This document shows positions 7,753 through 15,416 of a stretch of DNA of 54,082 nt, one piece after another; within the stretch, counting starts at the first letter, position 1, and every line of letters begins with the position of its first letter. Made by a program: the position numbers and the translations under genes. This DNA comes from CAZEDU01 sp964511185 (lineage in GTDB: Bacteria; Myxococcota; Myxococcia; Myxococcales; Myxococcaceae). The notes under the pieces are model-generated. The model was not told the origin of the DNA. It made no database searches and saw only the letters and a program-made list of their open reading frames with translations. The stretch covers positions 1-54,082 of the forward strand of contig CAZEDU010000018.1 of the NCBI GenBank assembly GCA_964511185.1, given 5' to 3'.

Positions 7753-8550
7753 TCAGCGCGACCCGGTGCGCGTGAGCGGCGCGGCTTCGGACACGAGCTC
7801 GACGGGACCAGAGCGCGGCACCCCCTCTTCCATCGGCGCCTCGAAGCGCATGACGACCGGCAAGTGATCGGACGCGAGCTCCGCCAGCTTCGAGCGGTGC
7901 GCGTAGACGCGGATCGGCCGGACGCCGCGGTCGACGAAGATCCGGTCGAGCCTCAGGAACGGGAGCTTCGAGTGGTAGGTGCGCGAGATCTGCCCGAGCT
8001 CGAGCGCGGCGTCGCGAATCGAGTGGCGCACCAGCGCGGGCACGGGGCCGCTCCACCAGTAGTTGAAGTCGCCGCAGACGATCACCGGATCGCTGCGCAC
8101 CGCGTCGCGGAAGATGTCGGCGGACAGAAGCTGGGTCTCCTGGGCGCGCCGCTCGCCGATCGACAGCCCCAAGTGCAGGCAGAACAGGTGCAGCACGCGC
8201 CCCGGCAACAGCTCGAGATCGCAGCGCAGGGCGCCTCGCGGCTCCCGCTTCTTGAACGAGAGATCGTAGTTGTGTGACTTGAGGACCGGCAGCTTGCTCA
8301 AGATGGCGTTGCCGTAGCGCCGGCCGTTGCGGACCACGTTGGGGCCGAAGGCCATGGGCATGCCGAGCAGCTCGGACAAATGCTCCGCGTGCGCTTCGCG
8401 ATCGGTGTTGCCGCGGAAGTCCCCGACCTCTTGGAGCGCGACGATGTCGGCGCCGATCTCCTGGAGCACCTGGCCGACGCGCCGCAGATCGAAGCGGCCG
8501 TCGGTCCCGATGCCGCTGTGAACGTTGTACGACGCGAGCGTCAGCTCCAT
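7753..8550 (-). CDS. endonuclease/exonuclease/phosphatase-family protein
   Basis: A 265-residue member of the EEP fold (Mg-dependent phosphodiesterases such as exonuclease III, DNase I and inositol phosphatases). Family motifs in order: LASYNVHSG at the N-terminus, IVALQEV (metal Glu), GNAILSK, CGDFNYW (catalytic Asp/Asn), LDRIFVD, and ASDHLPVVMRF at the C-terminus (catalytic Asp-His). The start is the ATG at 8550, with GAAGAAGA about 7 bp upstream; an open extension further upstream lacks domain sequence. The substrate is not deducible: it could be a nucleic acid, a phospholipid or a head group. No signal peptide is seen. Confidence 0.85.
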   Translation of the reverse strand: MELTLASYNVHSGIGTDGRFDLRRVGQVLQEIGADIVALQEVGDFRGNTDREAHAEHLSELLGMPMAFGPNVVRNGRRYGNAILSKLPVLKSHNYDLSFKKREPRGALRCDLELLPGRVLHLFCLHLGLSIGERRAQETQLLSADIFRDAVRSDPVIVCGDFNYWWSGPVPALVRHSIRDAALELGQISRTYHSKLPFLRLDRIFVDRGVRPIRVYAHRSKLAELASDHLPVVMRFEAPMEEGVPRSGPVELVSEAAPLTRTGSR

Positions 8551-8560
8551 GCGGTCTTCT

Positions 8561-9049
8561 TCAAGCGCGTTGCGACGAGAACGGCACGTAGCGTTGCACG
8601 GCCCATCGTCCCCACTCAAACGGCAGGCGCGCCAGCCTTCTTCCCATCGCCCAGATCTCCCGCGACGCGCGCCACAAGCCGCCGATCTGCCGCTGGCCGT
8701 CGATCAGCGCGTCGCGCCAGAGGAAGTTGGGCGGCTGCTCGAGCGGGGGAGGCAGCGCGCCGATCGGAGGGCCCGTCAGCGGCCCCGCACGCCCGATCGG
8801 CCGCGGCTCGGCCGCCTGCGCCCTCTCCTCGCCCAGGGCGTCGTCCTCCTCGGCGAGCGCCTCCAGCTGCTTCTCCATCTCGCGCGCGTGGTACAGCTCT
8901 TCGGTCTTCGCGTGCCGCTTGCCGTAGCGCAGCCCCGCGGACGGAGGCCGAGGCGCGCCGCCGACGGGAGGTTTCTCGCCCGGGCGTGGGCGTTTGCTGA
9001 TGTCCGGCTTGGCGGCCTGGAAGTGGTCGAACGAATAAGAGCGCGGCAT
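8561..9049 (-). CDS. hypothetical proline/arginine-rich protein
   Basis: A 162-residue protein of no recognised family. The N-terminal part is polar and rich in Pro, Lys and Arg. A helix follows (ELYHAREMEKQLEALAEEDDALGEE), then a Pro-rich linker (PLTGPPIGALPPPLEQPP) and an aromatic, basic C-terminus. There is no signal peptide or membrane helix. It ends 10 bp before the EEP-family gene on the same strand, so the two probably form one transcript. The 147 bp to the divergent aminopeptidase must hold both promoters. Confidence 0.5.
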   Translation of the reverse strand: MPRSYSFDHFQAAKPDISKRPRPGEKPPVGGAPRPPSAGLRYGKRHAKTEELYHAREMEKQLEALAEEDDALGEERAQAAEPRPIGRAGPLTGPPIGALPPPLEQPPNFLWRDALIDGQRQIGGLWRASREIWAMGRRLARLPFEWGRWAVQRYVPFSSQRA

Positions 9050-9196
9050 GCAGAAAACGTAAGGACGCTCGCCCGATCGCGTGAGGTGACCGAGCGGACG
9101 GGCGAGGGCTGATGGGCTGGAGCTCGAGTAGCCGACCGCCTCGGATTGGCACTAGGGTGCCGGCCACTTTCGAACGAACCGACCGGAGGTCCGAAG

Positions 9197-11727
9197 TTGC
9201 TTTCCGCCCTGCTCTCGCTGCTCGCCGCGGCGGCGCCCGTCTCCGCGCCGCGCCCGTACGACGCCCTGCACTACCGCATCGAGACGCGCCTCGAGAACGA
9301 CGGCGCGTTCGCGAACAAGACCACCGTGACCCTCAAGCCCGCGCGGGCCCTGGTCCAGCTCGAGCTNNNNNNNNNNNNNNNNNNNNNNNNGCGAACGGAA
9401 AGCCCGCGACGTTCAGCCAAGAAGACGATCCGGCCCGGCGCGTGGGGCTCTTGCGCGTCAAGCCGGCAGCGCCGCTCGCCGCCGGCAAAGAGGCGACGGT
9501 GGAGATCGTCTACTCCGGCAAGGCCGGCACCACCCACGAGGGGTTGTTCACCGTCACCGACAACGACGACCCGAGCGCCCCACCCTTCTTCTTCACCCAC
9601 TTCGAGCCCAACTACGCGCAGCGCTTCTTCCCCGCGCACGACGTCCCGCACGACAAGGCCACCACCGAGCTCGTGGCGGTGGTCGACCCGCGCTACCAGG
9701 TGCTCTCGAACGGCACGAAGGTGCTCGACGAGACCTTCTCCGAAGGAGACAAGCCGCTCCGGCGCGTGCACTGGCGGCAGGAGAAGCCCCACCCCATTTA
9801 CGCGGTCGCGCTGGCGGTCGGCGTGTTCGACACCGTGCCGGTGCTCTCCGACGTCCCGGCGGCGATTCACGTGCCCAAAGGCAAGGCCAGCCGCGCCGTC
9901 ATCGCGGCGAACGCCACGCAGGGCGCGTTGACGTTCTTCGAGACGTACCTGGGCGTGAAGTACCCGTGGGCCAAGCACGACCAGGTGGCCGTGCCGCGCT
10001 TCTTCTGGGGCGGCATGGAGAACACCTCGCTCGTCTTGAACCGCGAGAACGGCCTGGTGCTCGAGCACCCGAACCACATCGCGGGGCAGTCGCGCATCGT
10101 CGGGCTGGTCGCGCACGAGATGGCGCACCAGTGGTTCGGCAACTTGGTCACCTGCCGCACCTGGTCGGACCTGTGGCTGAACGAAGGGTTCGCCACGTTC
10201 CTGGGCGCGCTCGCCGAAGACCACTACTTCGACAACGACTACGTCGAGGTCGACCGGGCCGCGGACACCTTCGTGAGCTACTTCCGCACCGAGGATGGGC
10301 CGCGGTCACGCCCGCTGGTGGGCGGCGCCGTCGGCACGGAGGACGGCTTCGACAACGTCGCCTACGTCAAGGGCGCCCACGTCCTGCGCATGCTGGAGCT
10401 GTGGGTCGGCCAGGACGCGTTCCGCAAGGGGCTCAAGGCCTACCTGGAGAAGCACGCGCACGGCAGCGCGCGCTCGGAGGACTTCTTCGCGGCGATGGGC
10501 GCGGCGACGGGGCAGAGCAAGGCGCTCGCCGGCTTCCAGAGCGCGTGGCTCCGCAAGAGGGGCTACCCGGTGCTGACGCCCGAGTGGAAGTGGAGCGGAG
10601 GCAAGCTCACGCTCACGGTGCGGCAGCGGCCGAACCACAAGACCGAGCGCGGCCCGTTCGTGTTCAAGCTGCCGGTCGTCGTCCACCGCGACACCGAGCC
10701 CAAGTACGCGCGCGAGGTCCTGCTCACCGTCGATCGCGAGACGGTCTCGACCACGGTCGAGCTGCCCGGCGCGCCGGAGTGGATCAACTGGAACAAAGAC
10801 GGCGTCGCCCTGGCGCGCGTCGAGCCGAAGGCCATCTCCGAGCAGCAGTGGATTCAGGCGGCGCGGCGCGACCCGGATCCGGTGTGGCGCCTGCTCGCGA
10901 ACCTGACGCTGCTCGGCGAGCTGGTGAACCCCGACGCGAAGGAGCTCGTCACGCCGTCGGACGCGGCGATGGGCGCGCTGCTCGACACGCTGGCGCTGGA
11001 TCCGTCGCCCTACGTGCGGGCGGCGGTGCTCCACCGCCTGGGGGACACCCAGTGGAAGCGGCTGCCGTCGAGCCTGGGGCCGGTGGTGCTCGCGCTCGCG
11101 CGCCGGCCGACCGACCTGCCGGAGGACGCCTTCGGCCGGGTGCGCGTGCGAAGCGCGGCGATGGCGGCGCTCGGCAAGATCGACTCCCCCGAGGGGCACC
11201 AATACCTGCTCGCGGAGCTGGCCAAGAAAGACGTCGACCTGAACTTCCTGCCCGCGCTCGCGACCGGGACCGCGCGCATTGGCTCCAACGCGGCGGTGGC
11301 GACGTTGGGCATGGCGATCAACCAGCAGAAGTCCCGCGGCTACGTGTTCCACAAGGCCGCGGCCGGCGCGCTGGGCGCGGTGGAGAACCCCGAGGTGATT
11401 GGCCGCATTCGGGATCTCCTCGATTCGGCCGCCGGGAACAACGAGCTCGCGAACCTGGTGATCTACCGCCTCTGGGACAACCACACGGTGAAGTCGTCGC
11501 CCGCGGGGATCGACTGGGTGCGCGGCTTCGTGCTCGACAACCGTGACTTCGGGGACGACATGAAGTCGCGCGTGCTCAAGCTGCTCGACGAGGTGAAGAC
11601 GCCCGAGGCGCAGACGGCGCTCCTCGCGGTGGCCGAGAAGGCCGAGTCGGCCCGCCTGCGGGCCAGCGCGAAGCACGTGCTCGAGCGGAACTTCCCCAAG
11701 CAGCCGGCGAAGGCCGCGACGCGCTGA
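9197..11727 (+). CDS. exported M1-family aminopeptidase (interrupted by assembly gap)
   Basis: Zinc metallo-aminopeptidase of the M1 (gluzincin) family. The start is a TTG at 9197 with a perfect GGAGGT six bases upstream; it opens a clear signal peptide (LSALLSLLAAAAPVSA), so the enzyme is periplasmic or secreted. After a beta-rich N-domain come the substrate-binding FFWGGMENTS motif and the zinc site HEMAHQWFG with the downstream Glu in LNEGFATF. The C-terminal third (from about 10850) looks like armadillo/HEAT-type helical repeats. The run of 24 Ns at 9367-9390 lies in the N-domain, and the reading frames on the two sides do not match across it, so the gene is continuous only if the true gap length differs from 24. 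No other defect is seen. Confidence 0.88.
9367..9390. other. assembly gap (24 Ns)
   Basis: Twenty-four undetermined bases inside the M1 aminopeptidase gene. The codon frame before the gap (codon starts at positions equal to 2 mod 3) and after it (1 mod 3) are joined only if the missing stretch is 1 mod 3 long. The 24-base run is therefore a placeholder or an estimate, not a measured length. Confidence 0.97.
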
Positions 11728-11734
11728 AGGAGGG

Positions 11735-13315
11735 CTACAGGCGAATCAGCCGCACCGTCTTGACGCCCTGAATCGCCTTGAGCTGGTCGAGCACGCGGGT
11801 CGCCGGCTCGCTGTCCAGGTTGATGAGCGAGAACGCTTCGCCGCGCGCCTGGTCGCGCGAGAGGTGAATGCGGCCGATGTTGACGCGCTCGTCGCCGAAG
11901 AGCGTGCCGACCTTGCCGACGACGCCGGGGACGTCCTGGTTGTGAATCGCGACCAGGATTCCCTGAGGCACCGCCTCGATGTCGAACTGGTTCACCTGGG
12001 TGATGCGCGGCTCGCGGCGGCCGAAGAGCGTCCCCTCGACGAAGACCTCGGTCTTGCCCTTCACGCGGACGCCGAGCGTCGACGCGAACTCGTCGGGGCT
12101 CGCGCGCTTGAGCTCGACGATCGAGATGCCGCGGTCCTTGGCGAGCGCGGGGGCGCTGACCTCGTTCACGCTCTCGCCCCAGACCTGCGAGAGCAGCCCC
12201 TTCAGGATCTGCACGGTGAGCGGCTTGAGCGGCTGGTCCTGCAGCTCGCCGGTCGCGGTGACCTCCACCGTGGTGACGCCCTCCGGCCCCAGCTGCCCGG
12301 CGAGCGCGCCGAGCCGCTGCCCGAGGGTGAGCCAAGGCCCCAGCTTCTCGAGCACCTCGCGCGAGACCGAGGGCACGTTGACCGCGTTGCGGATGGTCTG
12401 GTGGCACAGGTAGTCGACCATCTGCTCGGCGAGCGCGGTGGCGACGTTGAGCTGCGCCTCTTCGGTCGACGCGCCCAGGTGCGGCGTGCAGATGAAGTTG
12501 TCGAGCTTCAACAGCGGGTTGTCGGGGCTCGCCGGCTCTTGCGCGAAGACGTCGAGCGCCGCGCCGCCCAGGTGGCCTGAGCCGAGCGCCTCGTGCAGCG
12601 CGACCTCGTCAACGATGCCGCCGCGCGCGCAGTTGATGAGGAAGGCGCCCTTCTTCATCTTGGCCAGCGCGTCCTTGCCGACCAGGTTCTTGGTCTGCTC
12701 GGTGAGCGGCACGTGGATCGAGATGTAGTCGGACCGCTCATAGAGCTGGTCGAGCGTCACCAGCTCGCAGCCCAGCTGCCGGGCGGCGTCGGCGGAGATG
12801 AACGGGTCGTACGCGATGACCTTCATCTTCATGCCCAAGCACCGATCGACCACCACCGAGCCGATGTTGCCGATGCCGATGACGCCCAAGGTCTTGTTGA
12901 ACAGCTCGCGGCCCTGGAACTTCTTCTTCTCCCACTTGCCCTGCTTGATGCTGGCGGTCGCTTGAGCGAGGTGGCGCGAGATGGCCATCATCATCGCCAC
13001 GGTGAGCTCGGCGACGGTGATGGTGTTGCCGCCGGGGGTGTTCATCACCACCACCCCGCGTTTGTTGGCCGCCTCGAGGTCGATGTTGTCGACGCCCACC
13101 CCCGCCCGGCCCACGACCTTCAACTTCTTGCCGGCCTCGATGATCTCCGCGGTCACCTTGGTGGCGCTGCGGACCGCCAGCGCGTCGTACTCGCCGATGA
13201 TCGCCTTCAGCTCGGCGGGCTTGAGGCCGACCTTGACGTCGACCGCGAGCCCCTGACCCGCGCGCAGAATCGCCACACCCTCGGTGGAGAGATCGTCTGC
13301 GACAAGCACCTTCAT
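11735..13315 (-). CDS. serA: D-3-phosphoglycerate dehydrogenase
   Basis: First enzyme of serine synthesis, oxidising 3-phosphoglycerate to phosphohydroxypyruvate with NAD. At 526 residues it is the long (type 1) form. The catalytic domain has the Rossmann motif GIGNIGSVV, INCARGGIVDE (catalytic Arg) and TPHLGASTEEAQ (catalytic His). An intervening ASB domain follows, and then a C-terminal ACT domain (QDVPGVVGKVGTLFGDERVNIGRI) that usually senses serine. The start is the ATG at 13315 (MKVLVADDL), at the normal family N-terminus. The divergent M23 gene starts only 35 bp away, so the promoters of the two genes must overlap or extend into coding sequence. Confidence 0.95.
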   Translation of the reverse strand: MKVLVADDLSTEGVAILRAGQGLAVDVKVGLKPAELKAIIGEYDALAVRSATKVTAEIIEAGKKLKVVGRAGVGVDNIDLEAANKRGVVVMNTPGGNTITVAELTVAMMMAISRHLAQATASIKQGKWEKKKFQGRELFNKTLGVIGIGNIGSVVVDRCLGMKMKVIAYDPFISADAARQLGCELVTLDQLYERSDYISIHVPLTEQTKNLVGKDALAKMKKGAFLINCARGGIVDEVALHEALGSGHLGGAALDVFAQEPASPDNPLLKLDNFICTPHLGASTEEAQLNVATALAEQMVDYLCHQTIRNAVNVPSVSREVLEKLGPWLTLGQRLGALAGQLGPEGVTTVEVTATGELQDQPLKPLTVQILKGLLSQVWGESVNEVSAPALAKDRGISIVELKRASPDEFASTLGVRVKGKTEVFVEGTLFGRREPRITQVNQFDIEAVPQGILVAIHNQDVPGVVGKVGTLFGDERVNIGRIHLSRDQARGEAFSLINLDSEPATRVLDQLKAIQGVKTVRLIRL

Positions 13316-13350
13316 GGAGCGTCTTCCTTGTGTTGTGTCGAGCGGCGACA

Positions 13351-14247
13351 ATGGGCTCGATGAGGCGCGGCACGCTAACGACGGCGATCCGACGGGTCAA
13401 GGGTGCGGGCACCGCGCTCAGCTGCCTTCTCGCCACGGCGGCCGTGGCGCAGACGCTCGCGGTGCAGCCCGGCCGCGCACGCCCAGGCGACGCCATCCTG
13501 GTGACGGTGAAGGACGTCGCGTCGGCGCCCCAAGGCACGCTCGGCGCGCGGACGCTGAAGTTCCAGCCGTTGCCGAGGGGCGGCTATCAGGCCGTCACCG
13601 GGCTCCCCGTGGAGACCCCGCCCGGCGAGCTGCCGCTCAAGGTGCAGCTGGGCGACGGCGAGGAGGAGTCGTCGGGCGCGGTGGTGCTGGAGGGCATGGT
13701 CGAGGTCGTCGCGCCCAACTTCCCCGAGCGCGAGCTGAAAGTGGCCGGCAAGTACATCGAGCCGCCCGCCAAGGTGAAGCGGTGGATGAAGGAGGACCGG
13801 GTGGCGTTCGCCAAGGCCTTCGCGCAGCCGAGCGTGCCGAGGGTCTTTCGGAGCCCGTTCGGCTGGCCGCGGCAGGCGCGCTTCACGGCGCCCTTCGGGG
13901 ACCGGCGCGTCTTCAACGGCAAGCTGCAGAGCCAGCACTACGGGCTCGACATCGACGGGCGGCCCGGCGACCCGGTGTACGCGGCGAACGACGGGACGGT
14001 GGTGATGGCGCGCAGCTGCTACGCCGCGGGGAACACCGTGCTCCTGCACCACGGGGCCGACCTCTACTCCGCGTACTTCCACCTGTCGAAGATCCTCGTG
14101 CCGGTCGGGAAGAAGGTGAAGCGCGGGCAGAAGATCGGCCTGGTCGGCGGCACCGGCCGCGTGACCGGGCCTCACCTCCACTTCGGCGTCAAGATCGACG
14201 GCGTCTGGGTGGACCCCGAGAGCGTGTTGCGGCTCGAGTTCGAGTGA
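13351..14247 (+). CDS. M23-family metallopeptidase
   Basis: LytM/M23 zinc peptidase domain protein of about 298 residues. After a basic N-terminus comes a signal-like hydrophobic stretch (ALSCLLATAAVAQ), then a beta-sandwich N-domain and the C-terminal M23 domain. The catalytic pattern is complete: QHYGLDIDG (zinc His and Asp), later GPHLHFGVKI (HxH), with the intervening LYSAYFHLS. It therefore should be an active periplasmic endopeptidase acting on peptidoglycan cross-links. The start could be the ATG at 13351 or the one three codons later. Its last 76 bp overlap, tail-to-tail, the TetR-type gene on the other strand. Confidence 0.88.
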   Translation: MGSMRRGTLTTAIRRVKGAGTALSCLLATAAVAQTLAVQPGRARPGDAILVTVKDVASAPQGTLGARTLKFQPLPRGGYQAVTGLPVETPPGELPLKVQLGDGEEESSGAVVLEGMVEVVAPNFPERELKVAGKYIEPPAKVKRWMKEDRVAFAKAFAQPSVPRVFRSPFGWPRQARFTAPFGDRRVFNGKLQSQHYGLDIDGRPGDPVYAANDGTVVMARSCYAAGNTVLLHHGADLYSAYFHLSKILVPVGKKVKRGQKIGLVGGTGRVTGPHLHFGVKIDGVWVDPESVLRLEFE

Positions 14248-14864
14248 AGCATCCCGCCGAGCAGCATCTGGGCGACCTGCGTCTCGGCCGCGGCGAGGAG
14301 CTCGGGCGTGGGCTCGACCATGCCGACGATGAACGCGGTGAGCGACATCTCGAGCGCGCCGAAGAGCAGCGCCGCGCACAAGGCCGCGTTCACCGGGCGC
14401 GGCAGCTCGCCTTTGTGCTGCGCGTCCAGGAACATCTGGCGCGCGAGCTCGAGCACGTGGAAGAAAGCGCCGCCGCGCTCCGAGCGCCCCACCGCGGTGC
14501 TGCGGCCGATCTCCACCACCAGCACCTTCACCGCCGCGGGATCGGCGCGATACGCCGCGAAGACCTCGGCGACCAGCGCGCGGACCTTCGCGTCGACCGG
14601 CGCGCTCGAGTGCACGACCGCCTGCACGCGCGCGACCAGCGGCTCCCAGCTCTGCTTGAACACCGACTGGAGGAGCTGCTCCTTGTTCTGGAAGTAGTGG
14701 TAGACGAGCCCGTAGGCCACGCCCGCGTCGCGCGCGATGTCGGCGATGCGGCAGCCGTGGTACCCCTTGCTCGCGAACACCCGCGCGGCGGAGCGTAGGA
14801 GCGCCTCGCGTCGCGCCTCGTCGGCCGGCGCATTGCTCGGTCGTCCGCTTCGTCGGCGCGCCAC
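14172..14864 (-). CDS. TetR/AcrR-family transcriptional regulator
   Basis: A 230-residue one-component repressor. The N-terminal helix-turn-helix is typical: REALLRSAARVFASKGYHGCRIADIARDAGVAYGLVYHYF, with the signature VYHYFQNKEQLL at its end. The C-terminal helical part binds an unknown ligand. It starts at GTG. The final 25 residues or so (SNSSRNTLSGSTQTPS and beyond) are polar and low-complexity and are encoded antisense to the M23 gene's conserved C-terminus, so this tail probably arose by loss of an earlier stop codon. The target genes are not obvious. Confidence 0.88.
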   Translation of the reverse strand: MARRRSGRPSNAPADEARREALLRSAARVFASKGYHGCRIADIARDAGVAYGLVYHYFQNKEQLLQSVFKQSWEPLVARVQAVVHSSAPVDAKVRALVAEVFAAYRADPAAVKVLVVEIGRSTAVGRSERGGAFFHVLELARQMFLDAQHKGELPRPVNAALCAALLFGALEMSLTAFIVGMVEPTPELLAAAETQVAQMLLGGMLHSNSSRNTLSGSTQTPSILTPKWR

Positions 14865-14901
14865 GCGCCGGACAGTAGCAGGCCCGGGGAGCGAGCGTCC
14901 G

Positions 14902-15258
14902 TCAGTTCGCGTTGTTGGGATTGGCGAACATCGCCCGCGCGACCCCCAGCAGCTTCTCGACGTCGCGAGGGGTCAGCTGGCGGGCGCGCGCGAACTCGTA
15001 GAGCGGCCGAATCAGCTCTTCGCCCTCGGCCGCCTTGTCGTTGGCGCTGGAGAAGAGCTCCGCCAAGGTGACACCGAGCGCCTCGGCGAGCGCGGCGAGG
15101 GTCTCGACGTGGGCAACGCGCTCTCCCCGTTCAATCATCGACAGAAACGAGACGGAGATTTTGGCCCGCTCGGCGAGGTCTTCCTGCGTCCAGCGCTCTA
15201 GGCGCTGGGTGCGAAGATCTCGAATGCGCTGGCCGATTTTCTTTCCGATGTCAGACAT
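14902..15258 (-). CDS. XRE-family helix-turn-helix regulator
   Basis: A 118-residue DNA-binding protein. Residues 8-65 form a Cro/C1-type HTH: IGQRIRDLRTQRLERWTQEDLAERAKISVSFLSMIERGER, with the usual Q-E-D-L-A and S-x-x-x-IERG features. The C-terminal half is a helical extension (LYEFARARQLTPRDVEKLLGVARAMF) that may dimerise. It is monocistronic. A 158-bp gap to the lptD stop on the same strand would hold its promoter; I see no unambiguous -35/-10 pair there. Confidence 0.85.
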   Translation of the reverse strand: MSDIGKKIGQRIRDLRTQRLERWTQEDLAERAKISVSFLSMIERGERVAHVETLAALAEALGVTLAELFSSANDKAAEGEELIRPLYEFARARQLTPRDVEKLLGVARAMFANPNNAN

Positions 15259-15416
15259 CGTTCTTCGAGCCGGTTGGACACTCGTAAAGGGGTCGCACTC
15301 CTAACAAACGGCGGTCCTGCCACAAGCGACCGGGAGTGAACCGATTTAGAAAAGTTCTCAGCCCGGCTGCTCTGGCTGGAGAGTCGGATACACAGAACAA
15401 CCTGTGCACGACCGAT

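Noticed and set aside
15259..15416. Promoter of the XRE regulator
   Set aside because: Candidate hexamers are weak and not unique; nothing in the region decides between them.
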